NCBI GenBank assembly: GCA_029339195.1 | Contig: JAPTJF010000020.1 | Location: forward strand, 124,001 to 188,000 | From: Micractinium sp. NFX-FRZ | Lineage: Eukaryota > Chlorophyta > Trebouxiophyceae > Chlorellales > Chlorellaceae | Direction of reading: 5' to 3' | DNA: 64,000 bases | Part shown: piece after piece, positions 9,574-21,390 of the stretch | Layout: every line of letters begins with the position of its first letter | Position numbering within the stretch: position 1 is the first letter of the stretch | Notes under the pieces: generated by a model | Seen by the model: only the letters and a program-made list of their open reading frames with translations | Database searches by the model: none | What the model was told of the DNA's origin: nothing | Program-made: the position numbers and the translations under genes

Positions 9574-12500
9574 TCAACAAAACAGCTGCCTTGCAGCTGC
9601 CATCAGCAAGGGAGATGGCGTGGCTGTATCACTGCCTGCTCTGAAGCGCTGCTCTGACCTCATGCCTTGTCCCAGGCACACACAGTCATAGCACACGCTA
9701 CCGCCTTGCCCAACTGGCGCCCTGATGGTCACGCCACGGCATGTTCTGTGGTTGGATCCTGTGAGTGTTGCACTTTCCAACAATGGAACAATCAACAACC
9801 AACAGCAGAGACTCTTCAGTCGATCCTCCTCCTCCTCCCACTCGTCCTCCCACTCCTCCTCCCCCTCATCTCCGGACCAGGCGAGGTCCTCCTCGTTCTC
9901 CTCCCCATCGTCCGTCATGAATTGCCCCTCGTCATCGGTGTCGCTCGCATAATCTGCCGCGCTGTCCACCAGCAGCTCCAGCTGGGGCGCCCCCCTCGCC
10001 AGGCGCAGCAGGTTTGCGGGCCACATGTGCCCGATGCGCCTCAGGTCCAGCCACGCCAGCTTGGGCAGCGCCAGCAGGGCGTCCACCGCCGCGCCGTCGA
10101 CGTCCAGGCCCTCGTTGCGGCGCAGGGAGAGGGCGCGCAGCTCGGGGGCAGACGCCGGGGTGAGGAAGGTGGGCAGGGCGGTTAGGCTGTTGCTGGCCAG
10201 GCAGAGCTCCTCCAGGGCTGCGGGCAGCGGGAGAAGTTGAGGGGTACATGTGAGTTAGGGGGAGGTGTACACATGTGTGCAGTTGAGGAGCACGTGGTGC
10301 TCCCCAACTGTGTGGGGGCGAGAATAGTGTGGTGGGGAGGGAGGCAAATAGCCGGGCACATCTCCTGCATGGTGGGGCGTGCGGTTGGGAACGTGGCGTG
10401 TGGCGGGGGCATGCGGGAAGGAGGAGGACGAGCGAAAACAGCCTTCCAATGGAAAGGCAGACAGCTGAGGGCAGTGTCAGCCGGCAGGCAGCACTGAGCC
10501 TCAGGGGCAGGCAGGCAGCACAAGGTGAGGAACAGGCAGGCATGCAAGTGGACAGCACAGGGCCAGAGGCATGCAAGTGGACAACCAATCAATCAATCAA
10601 TCAGTCAGCCAATTGGACAACACAGGGTGGTAGTGTGAGCAGCGGGGAAAAGCAGCGCACGAGCGCCGCCCCACCGGCCCTTAGGCGGGCTCCTACCTGC
10701 TCTACTGGCCGCCCTCTCCCTCCATCCCCACTCTCCTTCCAACCATGCTGCCTCCCTCCGCCACACTCCGCGCAGCCATGCTGTCTCCCTCACTCACTCA
10801 CTCTGGAACAGCGGAGCATCGGGTGGCAGTAGGTCGGGCAGCCCATCGTCCTGGAGGCTCAGCTTCCTGGTGGGGGGTGCACGGTGAGGGGTGCATGGTG
10901 AGGGGTCCAAGGTGTGGGGTGCATGGTGGGATGTGCACGGTGTGGGGTGCATGGTGTGGGGTGCATGGTGGGGGAGGGCACGGAACGCAGGGCGGCACGG
11001 CCATGCATGAGGGCATGGCGTGCACGGAAGCAGTGGATGCCTGGTGGGGCAGTGCAAGAAATTGATGCATGCCTGGGATGGGGAGCATGGCATGCGCTGA
11101 TGGCCGGGGGCTGGATTGCGCAAGCGAGGCGGCTGCACACGACTCCCTCCTCCTCCACCACGCCACGCCTTGTGCCTCGCCGTGCCCACCGCCCGCCCGC
11201 TCTCACCTCAGCCCAGTGTAGTTTGCCAGGCAGGGCGGCAGCACGCCGTCGCGCGCGGCGGTCCTGTCCAAACGCATGAATGCGATGCGCAGGGCGGTGA
11301 GGTGGGGCGCCTGGGAGAGCAGCCCCTCCAGTGCTGCCCCGTCTGCCCCCTGCCCCACGCCGCAGTGCGTGTGCAGCACCAGCGTGCGCAGGCCCGCCAG
11401 GCGGGAGCAGCCCTGTAGAGCCTCTGCTGTGAAGCTCTCCCCAAACATGTGGAGCTCCAGGCGGCGCAGCGGCGCGCCAGCTGGCAGCAGCCAGTCCAGC
11501 TGGCGGGCCAGCGAGGCGGGCGGGGGGTTGAAGTGGGAGAAGGACAGGGAGAGGGTGTGGGAGTTGGCGCCGCTGCTGCCAGGGTCAAAGTCGACGTCGG
11601 TACCGCTCTGTACCTTGAGGTACGCTGGTTCCAGCTCAGCACTGCAGTTGAACGTGGCACGCTTCACCTGGCCACCTGGCACCTGCCGTGAAGAGGGAGA
11701 GGGGGCAGGGGAGCGGGTGCGGGATCAGGCACTTGAGCAGAGCAGGTGGCACGTCCGGGATTCTCCCATACCAGGCTTCGGTGCTCCCAGCAGCGGCGGC
11801 ATCACAGCAGGCAGGCAGGGAGCATGGCCTGCAGCTTGGCTAGTGGGCTGCAGGCACAATGCCACACCTCATACATCACAACTTTAAAAGAGCGCACACC
11901 TCTGTGGCGCTGCACTCAGCGGCTGTACGCCAAACTCCGCTGCTGTACAGCATGGCAAAGCATGAAGTGCACTCTGGGCCAACCCCAGCCCTGGTGCATT
12001 TGTTGCCTCAAGCCCCCGTCGATCCCGGATGCTCCCGCTCGCAACGTTTCAGACTCACCAGGACCGGGCCGCGGCCGTTTTCAAAGAGGAAGGCGGACAG
12101 GCACGGCAGCTGGCAGGGGGGCGGCCCCAGCAGCGGGGCGCCCACGGGTTGCCCTGGGTCAGCCGCAGCTCCTCTAGAGTGGTGAGCTGGGTCAAGACCT
12201 GCTCAGCAGGTGGGGAGGAAGGGTAAACCTCTTTGAAGGATCAAACACAAGAGGTGCACGGTACGTTGTGCGGCCACAGCTCCCCCACGGTGGTCAGCTG
12301 CGTCAGGATCCGTGCAGGAGGAAGGGGGGAAGGGAAGGATGGTTAGGGTGCTGTGACGCAGGGGCGCAGGTTGAGGCGCACTAGCTGTGCGGGTTGAGGC
12401 GCGGCTAGGTGAGCTGGGTCCGTGGCCTGCACAGGTATCGCTTGAACAGGTTAGAGGGCTTAGCCCCAGCACGTTAACGTGCAGACCACCTGTAAGAGTC

Positions 12501-13678
12501 ACAGTCACAATCACAGTCTGCCCAGCCCAGAGCTGCTGCATTGTGGGGGGGCTGCTTCACCACAGCGCGGCACAGCATGACGCAACATGGCGCACCACAT
12601 GTCAAACGCACATGGGGCACACCGGCCCAGAGCTGCTGCACTGTGGGGGGCTGGTGCACAGCACAGCGCAGCACAGCATGGCGCAGAACGGCATGAACTG
12701 AGGTAGGCACGGGGCAGCGGCCTGATCGGGGGGAACTATCGGTGCCACTGCACCTCCCCGGCTCCCTCCTCTCCGTGCGCGCCTCACCCTCAGATCTGGC
12801 AGCTGCATCGTGCTCTCCAGCCACAGCTTGGTCAGCGGCAGCTGCAGCAGGCTGCCCACTAGCCCCGACGGCATCTCCCGCCCCCGCAGCTGCAGGCTGC
12901 GCAGGTTGGTGAGCCGCTGCAGCGCTGTGGCCGTGCCGCCCGGCAGCTGCCAGCTCTCCAGCTGCAGCGCGGTGAGGCCGGCGCGCAGGCGCGGCAGCTG
13001 CTCGATGGCTGCCGCACGCAGCGGCTTGAAGGCGCTCAGCCCGGGCTCCGAAGACAACCTCCTCATCCACCCCGTCACCCGGCGCGGCTCGCAGCACAGG
13101 CGCAGCTCTCGGAGCGTGCCAGGGCGCAGGGAGCGCAGGAGCGTCGGCAACCGCAGGAGCCGTCCTGCCCACCACCTTGTGTCGTCCAGAGCGTCCTGTA
13201 GCAGCCCCAGGCCCCGCATGTCCAGCCTCTGTACCAGCCGGCCGATGCGCGCCAGCAGCTGGGCGTGTCCGCAGAGGAAGGCAGCGGCGATGAGCAGCGG
13301 CGTGTCGAGCACCCACTGTGCCTGGTGCGCTGCGGAGGTTTGGTGAAGGCTAAAGGGCCTCGCAAAGCTGAGCTGCAGCTCGCGCCACAGCGCCGGCTCC
13401 GAGTAGAAGATGCGGCGGAAGCGGCGGCTGACCCGCGTCAGAGGGCGCCTGCGGGACATGCCAACGGGGCGATGGGGTGCAGAGGCGCGGCGGCGGAGGC
13501 GGCGGCGGCGGATTGGACGCGCACCCACAGGACCGCTGCATGCCGGTGAACACAGCGCAATCCCCCGCTGCAATGCTTACCCATCTTTTCTCCCCACAAG
13601 TGCGAAGATGGCGCCCAGTAGAGAGTCCGGCAAGTCGCCAAGCTCCACCGGCCTGGGCTCCGCGTTCTCTGTCGCCAT
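9574..13678 (-). CDS. F-box / leucine-rich repeat protein
   Basis: Six exons on the minus strand: 13678-13581, 13448-12788, 12198-12059, 11682-11207, 10866-10802 and 10217-9574. The F-box is split by intron 1: LGDLPDSLLGAIFALVG, then RPLTRVSRRFRRIFYSEPALWREL. It is followed by leucine-rich repeats (LTALQLESWQLP, LTNLRSLQLRGREMP, LTQLTTLEELRL, LRRLELHMFGESF, LEELCLASNSLTALP, LAWLDLRRIG) and an acidic tail (DTDDEGQFMTDDGEENEED...EEEEDR). The role inferred from the family is the substrate receptor of an SCF ubiquitin ligase; the target is unknown. Exon 3 is odd: its first half fits the LRR in one frame (TTLEELRL), while its second half (LPCLSAFLFENGRGPVL) fits the next exon only in another. One base appears to be missing near 12135-12150, or the splice is not as drawn. 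About 690 aa. Confidence 0.75.
10880..10980. repeat. GGGGTGCATGGTG minisatellite in F-box gene intron
   Basis: A run of imperfect 12-18 bp units (GGGTGCATGGTGAGG, GTGTGGGGTGCATGGTG) lies in the intron next to LRR exon 5. It is non-coding. Confidence 0.6.
12260..12316 (-). repeat. Ghost of F-box gene exon 3 start
   Basis: On the minus strand ATCCTGACGCAGCTGACCACCGTGGGGGAGCTGTGG mirrors exon 3 (TTGACCCAGCTCACCACTCTAGAGGAGCTGCGG). The acceptor AG is lost (TGCACGG), so this is a decayed copy in intron 2. A second intron duplication (CCCAGAGCTGCTGCA.TGTGGGGGG) lies at about 12524-12650. Confidence 0.7.
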
Positions 13679-13817
13679 TTCGCACTATAGGGATGTGGAA
13701 GACGATGAGGAATGATGGGAGGGCGTCAACGTGGGGGAGCCGTGACACCGCCACCAGCATGGTGGGCGGCAGTGCTCAGCGCGTCGCAGCGAGCGCCAGC
13801 GCAGGCTGCGGGTGCAC

Positions 13818-14335
13818 ATGTCCAACTGGGGGACACTTGCAGGTCGTCCAGCCCCATGGTACGTCGCATTTGAACAAAACTCCATAGGCCGCAGGGTAAG
13901 AATCATGCAGGGCAGCAGTGGCCCGAATCACCGTGCGGGGCTGCCTCCCTCGTCTCTGGCTATATCATCCCCCACTGCATGCCGTTGTTACTGCAGTTTG
14001 CCACCTTCCCGAGGCTTGAACAGGCATTTCATGCCAGCCCAATTGGGTGGGTGTTTGCGGAAGAGTGGGTGGAGAGGCTGGACACCTACTGCTTCCTGCC
14101 AGCCCGCGACGATGCTCCTGCTGACACCTCGTGGTGCTGCAGCACCGTGGCAGGCCCCAAGTACCAGTTTAAAGCACCTCACCGGTCGAATTTGGGGCGT
14201 GGCAGCCTGCCAGGCATGCGTCGTGCCAAGGAGCGGCAGCGGCAGCGTGGCAGGCGCTTCATCCTGCTGCCAACTGGACCGCCACAAGCTCCCGCCCCAC
14301 CCAGTGCTTCCAGTGCAGTGCCTCCCCGCACGTAG
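13818..14335 (+). CDS. Unknown small protein, two exons
   Basis: Exons are 13818-13895 and 13997-14335, joined in phase 0 over AGG|GTAAGA...TTACTGCAG (138 aa). The start MSNWGTLAGRPAPWY is the first ATG after the divergent F-box gene, whose start is 140 bp away. Visible features are an aromatic stretch WVFAEEWVERLDTYCFLP, a basic segment RRAKERQRQRGRRF and a Pro/Ala/Ser-rich tail. There is no signal peptide or membrane segment. I do not recognise the family. The perfect donor and in-phase join are the main support, so the model is tentative. Confidence 0.45.
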
Positions 14336-14496
14336 CACCACCACGGCATGACACGGGAGCAGGGCATTTAGAAAGAGCCAACAGGCTGCTGCCCCCTGCT
14401 GACATGTCCGGGGCTGCCGCTGTGGAGTGACCTGGCGTGGAATCTATCGCCCCAAACAGCGCCTGGAGTATGTCTTCTTCCTATTCTTAGGCGCAC

Positions 14497-15712
14497 ATGT
14501 CCATATCGGCATCCCTGCCATTGGGCGCCAGCCTCGCGGCGAGGCAGCAGCGGCCTCCCGCACTGGTTTGCAGGCGCGGCGTGCTAGCCGACTCGAGGTC
14601 ACGGGCACCGCGGGTGAGCACAACGCGCAGATGCAGCTTTAAACCATCACTTAGCAGCCTGCAGCTTACCGTCCGCACAGCTTACAAGTAAATGCGCCTG
14701 CAACGCGTTCCAAAAGTGCTCCCGACCTCGCTGCTGCACCTTCCTGGTTTGTCAGGGCGTGGTGCAGGCGCTTCCGGCTGTTGGGAAAGCCCGTAGACCG
14801 TCCTGGCGCTTCTGGGTAAGCGGGGCGTGCGCTTGCGCCGCACACCGTGGACACACAGCGCCGGCGCCGACAATTGTCGCATTCTGGCTGAACTTGCTAT
14901 GCTTATCTCTTGCTGCCGTGTGCTTGTCTCGTGGACTAGGTCAAGGGTGAGAACGCGCCGGATATGAGCGAGCCACCAGATGGCGAGGTGGCACCGGCCG
15001 GACCGCCAGCCTCGCCGCCGTGGGAGCGCCAAGGCGCGCTGCCAAGACCGCCAGTAGGCAAGCGGTATGGATAGCAGTGCTGTTATTGGTCCTGAGTTAC
15101 ATGCTCGTGCAGCACAACTTTGGATATTCTTCCTGCATCTCCCCAGCTCGCCCACATCCTGCCTCACGGCCCACCCAAAACAACATCTGTGCGCCTGCAC
15201 GCCCCACCCCGCCGTGCCCCAGGAGACGGCTTGGATGTGCTGCGTGCTGAGGCGTATGCGCGGGTGCCACGCACACGAGAAGAGAAGCTGGCGGCGGCTC
15301 TGGTGGAGGAGCAGGCAGAGGAGAGGATGTTTCTGCTCGGTTATGAAACGGCACGCAAGGAGGGTACGTTTCTGCATGCATGCAGGGAGGGTATGTGGCT
15401 GTGTCCAGCGCTACTGCATCCCCATGCGTGTTCCAAGCACACTCGTGTGTGTTTGTGAGCTTTGAATTCATCCGGGCCATGACTGCCACCGCTCGCAGCG
15501 GCCCAAGCCACCCGGGCAGCATCAGCAGCTGCAGTGCCACCCCATCACACCCCCACCTCCCGCCCTCAACCCTTCGCCCCCCTCCAGGCGACCAATTCCG
15601 CGAGAGCTTGTACCTGCGCTATTGGGATGAGAAAAGTGAGCTTCTGGATATGTTGCGGAACAATCCGGATGAATTCATAAAGCAGCATGGCTACCGGTAT
15701 GGTCTGCGGTAA
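14497..15712 (+). CDS. Unknown protein with organelle-type leader
   Basis: Four exons: 14497-14613, 14940-15053, 15147-15363 and 15588-15712 (573 nt, 190 aa). Intron phases are 0, 0 and 1. The N-terminus (MSISASLPLGASLAARQQ) is Ser/Ala/Arg-rich and lacks acidic residues, as in chloroplast or mitochondrial transit peptides. A Pro-rich linker leads to a charged helical C-terminal region (TREEKLAAALVEEQAEER, LYLRYWDEKSELLDML) ending HGYRYGLR. I do not recognise the family. It may be an algal-specific organelle protein. Confidence 0.6.
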
Positions 15713-16353
15713 TGCACACACGTGCCGTGGGTTGGTCAGGTGTGAGGCATTCACATGACCGGACGACGCGCAGGTGTGCACCGGTGGACCAGCATGCGCT
15801 CAACGGCCCCTGCCAGTGCTGCATGCACTTCCGTCTCCCGGCCGGCCAGCCCCACCCTGTTTGGCGCTGCCCGGCGCATCGCCTCGGGGCCCGCTCTGCT
15901 GTGCTGCCTCTGATCTGTTCTTACCTGTGCTTTGTCAGACGTTATCAGGCTGCAACAGAGTGCATCACATAAGCGTGCTTCTTTGCCATGCATGCCTCTT
16001 TGAAATGCCCCCTGGCTGCTTCACATGGGAGGGGGCAGCCTGCTGGCGGGCACAGGTGGGGGCAGGCACATCTTATGCAGCAAACCAAAGTATCTTCAGG
16101 CATCCATGGATGCGGTGTTCGCTTCGTCACCACTGGACTTTGCCCCACGTGCAGCAAAGCAGCAGCTCAGCGGCAGTTAGGGCGGGCGCGGTGGCGGGGC
16201 GGGCGCGGGGAAGCTTGGCTTGGCTGGCGCCAGCGGCAGCCGCGGGCTGGGAAGCGGGAAGCGAGAGCACAGCCACCCAAGCTGAAACAACGCTGTAGAC
16301 TCTTTCACTGCCCTCACACCTCGCACCTTGCAAGCGCTCAGGCAGAGTACGCC
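15713..16353. other. Intergenic region, nothing recognised
   Basis: This 641-bp interval lies between two plus-strand genes. It holds the 3' UTR of the first and the promoter of the Cys-rich gene. I see no tRNA, repeat or conserved ORF in it, and no TGTAA motif was found. Confidence 0.5.
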
Positions 16354-19300
16354 ATGCGGGCCCGCGCGTTGCTGGTGCTCACATTGCTGTGCGGTGAGTC
16401 AATGCGCGCCATGACGCTGGCAGGATGCTTGATCGATCGCGCCGACACAGGGCGGGAGTGCACTCGCTACGCTCTTGGGGGCAGGTCCGTTTGGCCCCGC
16501 TGCTCGTGTCGGCAGCTAGCCGTGGGTGCAGCTTCGTTTGTTGCGGTGCCTTGGCACCTGCGCGCCGGTTCCGAATTGATGGCAGCCGAGGTAGCACCGC
16601 CCTGCCGCGTGTTCGCCCCGCCTGCCGCCACCCCGCTGCCGCCGCCCCGTCTGCCCCCGAGCCCTGCCTGCGTCTCACCCCTCTCTATTTCCGCTTGCTC
16701 CCGGGGATCCTGCCTCCAGGCGCCGTGGCCACAGCCTCAGCGGAAACCCACGCAACGAGCATATCCAATGCAACGACTACAGCCAACGTCACGTGCAAGG
16801 AGAACCCTCAGCAGCCCGATGACGAGACGGGTGAGGGGGATCAGAACCCCTGCAAGAAATGCTCCGCCGATGGCACCAAGTGCGACGAGTGCTGGCTGAC
16901 GTATGGAACAAGCGCCGGTGGAGGGTGTGTGCAGGTGGGCGGTGCACGCAGAGGCACGGGGGGGCCGGGGGGGCACGGCTCAGGTGGAGGGGCGGCCTGA
17001 GACCGGCATGGGGGACGAGTGCAGGTGGCGAGTGGGTATGCGTGGCCTTCAGCCGCGCACAGCACACACACGCTCCCGCCTCCATGCACTCGCAGCGTAC
17101 ACAGCAGCACTGCCAATTTGTCCTGCCTGCCCCCTCCCGCCCCGCCACAGTGCAACGACTCCTCCCGCTGCTTCAGCTGCAACGGCGACCCCAACTTTTG
17201 CACAAAGTGCGGCGACTGGTGGGGCGAGGCGGAGACCGGGTTCTATGCCACAAAGAAGGGCAAGTGCAAGCCCTGGTACGTGGGCACTGCCTGTGGTGTG
17301 TGCGTGCGTGGCGGGAGGGAGGGGAGGGGCGGGGGTCGGGCAATCAAGCAGGGTGTGTGTCGGCACGGTGTGTGTCGGCACGGTGTGTGTCGGCACACTG
17401 GAGGGTGCACTGGAGGCCGTGTTAAGGCTGCATGTGATGAGCGCATGCTACATCTGCATGCCGCTTTCGTAACTAGGCACCCATTTGGCACGCCATGTGT
17501 TGTTGCCGCTCTCTTTGCGGACCCTGCTGCTGCACCCAATGCTGGCTGCTGGTGCCTGCCGGCAAGGGCTGTGCTTTCGGTCGCCGCACCTGCCTCCCAG
17601 CTGGCATGGCCCCGTCTCCATGCCCTGCCTCCTGGCCCACCCCTCGGCCCCTGTTTCGGGTAACCCCCCCTGCCAGCGCACCCGTGGCCTCCAGTCTGCC
17701 CCCCTGCGTAGGCCCCCTAACGGGGCAGCAACGACTGGGCCGCCCCTGCTTGCAAAGAAAACCCAGCTGCCCTGCCGCACCCCCCGCGCCATCTGTGTGC
17801 ATCTGAGAGCGCCATTTCACCTCCCCTGTTCCCTGATTGCCCCTGCGCAGCCGCCAGGAGCACTGCATGCAATGCGAGAGCCTGACTGGGAAGTGCACCG
17901 GCTGCTCCACTGGCATGGTGGGTGGGCGGGCGGGCGGGGTGGGCGGGGGGCCTTGCGGGATGGGTCCCACAGCAGCGGCAGCAGGTGAACGCGGGTGGGA
18001 CAGCGCACAGGCTGCGGTGGCGGGCCTGCAGCGGGAGGCAGCAAGCAGTTGGTGGCGATGCCGGGCAGCGGCGGCTGAAAGGGGGCTGCCGGGCAGAGGG
18101 CGCAGATGGTGGTGCTGGGCAGCAGCAGCCGTTTGGCGGTGCTGCCTGCCATGATGCAGCCAGATTGCCTCGTGCACTGCATGCTGTGGCGAGAGGGTGC
18201 CATGCAGGCCCTCCGTGGCAAGCACAGGTGGCAGCCTGCGGTTCAAATGCACATGAACAGCATGTGCACAGCACCACTGATTGCCCATGGTGTGCAGGGC
18301 GTGATGGAAGACGGCACCTGCCAGCCCTGCGACGACGCAGAAAACTGGTAGGGGTCGCTGGGGCTCTTGTTCCTTGTATTTGATGAAGCTTGGGTTCACA
18401 GCTTACCCTGTGTTTGAGCGCGTACCCACATGCCGCTCCAGCTGGGTTTGAGGGGAGGCATGCCCCGCCATCTCCCCGCCCCTCGCTCGCTTCCTGCCTT
18501 GCCTGCCCCCTGCCTGCCCTCCCCCTGTCCCTGACCACCCTCCTCCCAATATGCGCTCACAATCAGTGCCTGCCTGCATTAGTACACAGCGCCGGCTCGC
18601 AGAGTACTCCCCTGAATGCCCGAAGATTAGTCCCCGGAATGCCGCGCTGCGAGCAGGGCTAGCGCCTGCCCCGGGCTAGCGCCTGCCCCGCGATCCCCGA
18701 ACCCACGGCAGACCGCCGCCGCCTCCCCGCCTCCCTGCCTGCCTGCCTGCTCCCTGCAGTGTCTCCTGCAATGGCGACCCCGCTGTGTGCCAGGAATGCA
18801 TGGGGTCCCATTTCCTGGAGGATGGGCAGTGCAAGAAGTGAGTGCTGGCTGGGGTGGGTTGGAGAGCGGGGAAGAGGAGATGGGGCGGCCACGGGGCATG
18901 GTCTTCGGTAACTTGAGAGGGAATGGGGTGCTTGCACTGATCAGATGCTGGCATCGCGCGCTGGAGGAGGGGTGCTGCGAGGGCTGAGGGCCCGCCTGGG
19001 CAGGCCAGGGCACGCCTGGGCACTGCAGAGAGACTGGAATGGGGATTGTCGTGGCTGGCAAGGCCCAGGGAAGGGGCGAGGGAAGGAGAGGGGGTGTGCG
19101 GGCACGCCCAGGTCTGGGCTCTACAGCACCCCTGCACCAGGGGTGTAAGGGGGGAAGAGAGACGCCAGCGGGGACGCTGCCCATGCCCGTCGGCGTGGCA
19201 TCGGAGTCGGACCCAAGGGAGCCCACTCCCCTTGCACGTTTGTCACCGCCCTGTCCCTGCCGTGTAGCTGCCCAGACAACTGCTACAAATGCCCAGACGC

Positions 19301-20926
19301 CGCCAGCTGCACAGAGTGCGACAGCATGGGGTACACTCTGGACAATGCCACCGCCCTCTGCGTCCCCTGCGCCTCCGAGGGGTGCACCTACTGTCCCGCG
19401 GGCGCCGACAAGTGCGAGGTGGGCGGGCCGAGGGCGAGGAGGGGAGGGGAGGGGGCGAAAGGTGCCGCCTCTGCAGCAGTGCCTGCGTATGAAGTGTGAA
19501 CATGTGCCGTGCCAGCTCAGCCTGCCTGCCCGCAAGCCCACCACCTCTCTGCTGTGCTCAAGGCTCCTGCTGCCCTCTAGTTCTGCTCGCTCTGGGTCGT
19601 CCCTGCCCGGAGCCCTGATCACAACCTTCAGAAAGGCCACCCACGACTGTCCTGGTCCTGCTTCTCAAACACCTGCGACACCCAGTGTTACACCAACCAT
19701 GACAACAGCGCTCATCACCTTAATGTGGCATCATGCGTGTGCTACCTCCCCACGCCGCTTGCAGACCTGCGACACCTATTACACCAACATGACGGGCGGG
19801 GGCTGCGCCAAGTGCACCGACCCGCATTGGTGAGGCTGTAAGGGGCTGGGTGGCCCGCGGGATGGCGGTGCTGTGCCCAACCCCTGCTGCCCCCACATAG
19901 CACCTGCACCTGTGCCACATCTCGACCGGTGCATGCTGCGGCACTCGTTGTTCCCCCAGCCAGCCTCCCACGATCTCCACCCCCGCCTTCGCTGCTTCCC
20001 TTGGAGGCATTATGTCATGACCAGTGCACAAGTGTGACACCAACGCGCTCCCCTCCCCTGCCTCCCCTCCCCTTCCCTACCCTACACACCGTTGCAGCAC
20101 CACCTGCACCCCGGATGCCCCCGACAAGTGCCGGATCTGCGCCGACCCTTCCCTGGAGTGGGGGGTGGACAAGCCCACGGGCACCTGCGTGAAGTGCAAG
20201 ATCGAGAACTGTGCAGCGTGAGTGGCCCTGGGCGCGCCAGAGTGCTGAAAGCATGTGTGGAGGGTGTGCCAAGGTCGCGGCCGGGTGCGGGACATACACC
20301 AGCACGCGTGGTCAGGACGGCAGGCTGGTTTGGTGCGGGCCATGCGTGCGCCTTGCCGCCACGATTCGCCTGCCACGAGTGTGGCCGTCCCTTCTTTCTT
20401 CACAGGGCGCATCCCACTGATTCACAACCCATGCAGCTGCCAGGAGGATGCCACAGACTGCGACTGGTGCGAGGACGGTGAGCGCGGTACTGCTCGCTTG
20501 TGTGCAGTACCATGTATGCAGTGCCGTGAATGGCAATGCCTTGGGTGCTGTGCAGCATTTGCCACAGAGCAGTGCTACGGAGCGTGCAGCCCCACTGTGC
20601 ACTCCTGCCTCATTGCCCCGCCCTCCACAACCACGTGTGCCCCCCTGCATGGAGGGGCCCTTGCGGCCCCGCCGCCGCCCCATTGCAGCTACACCCCACA
20701 TGTTCTGCTCTGCCCTCCTTGCACCCACCGCCATGCAGGCTTCTACAACGACAAGATCAAGCACGTCTGCTCCCCCTGCAAGGAGGACCACTGCACCTCT
20801 TGTGGCTCAAACGCCACCCCGGGGCACGACCCAAACGTGGAGGAGTGCTTTGGCTGTGAGGATGGGTGGGACATTGACGAGAGCATCCCGCCCAAGTGCG
20901 TGCCGGTGAAGGACGTGGAGGAGTAG
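16354..20926 (+). CDS. Secreted Cys-rich repeat protein (growth-factor-receptor-like)
   Basis: Eleven exons: 16354-16393, 16720-16934, 17151-17275, 17851-17917, 18298-18347, 18760-18837, 19268-19418, 19765-19829, 20098-20217, 20437-20477 and 20739-20926 (1140 nt, 379 aa). The first exon encodes a signal peptide (MRARALLVLTLLC). A Thr/Asn-rich linker with N-glycosylation sequons follows, then an unbroken array of CxxC motifs (CKKCSADGTKCDECW, CFSCNGDPNFCTKCG, CMQCESLTGKCTGC, CRICADP, CTSCGSNA). This spacing is that of the growth-factor-receptor / furin-like Cys-rich fold, found in extracellular proteins of many protists. No membrane anchor is seen, so it is probably secreted. The Cys-rich half of the gene at 54990-63473 has the same motif style. 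Exon 7 uses a TAG acceptor. Function unknown. Confidence 0.8.
17350..17402. repeat. 16-bp tandem repeat in intron
   Basis: GGTGTGTGTCGGCAC is repeated three to four times in the intron after exon 3 of the Cys-rich gene. Confidence 0.8.
19668..19715 (+). repeat. Ghost of Cys-rich gene exon 8
   Basis: ACACCTGCGACACCCAGTGTTACACCAACCATGACA precedes the true exon 8 (19765-, ACCTGCGACACCTATTACACCAACATGAC) by about 95 bp. It has no AG acceptor before it and the frame is broken. It is a decayed exon copy. Confidence 0.8.
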
Positions 20927-21390
20927 ATGAGGCATTACGGAACGAAGGCTGTGAAGAGGGGGTGTGAAGGCGATGAGAGCGGCCCACTCCCAAAAGTGCC
21001 CACCGCACCAAACATTCAGACTGCCGAGCAGCCTAGCATACAGTAGCAGCCCAGTGCACAGTACCTGCTTCCAATTTTGTCACATGCCAGCCTCATGTGA
21101 CAGCTTCAAGCATGGCCCCATTTTCAGCATGGCAACCGCCTGCCAGTCGAGACGACTGGCATTTGTGACGCACCCTGCACCATGATTGAACCGAGTCGGC
21201 TGCTGCTCCCCCCATCACCACACCACACTGTTCCAAGGCTTCGTTTCGTTCCACCCCAAATAACCCTGTCTTGCCAATGTAAGTGTTACAAGTTTTTGCA
21301 ATACATAGGTAGTACCTTATTAGCGCCCACAGCAGGCCACAGGCAGTACGGCCGCCGCCCGTGGCAGGCAGCACATGCCGTGCTCTCAGG
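20927..21390. other. Convergent intergenic region
   Basis: This 464-bp interval between convergent stops contains the 3' UTRs of both neighbours. The only clear element is the palindromic TGTAA/TTACA site at 21278-21290. Confidence 0.6.
21278..21290. terminator. Palindromic bidirectional TGTAA site
   Basis: TGTAAGTGTTACA holds TGTAA on both strands within 13 bp. It lies 352 bp after the Cys-rich gene stop on plus and 101 bp after the stop of the convergent minus gene. It could supply the poly(A) signal for both. Confidence 0.55.
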
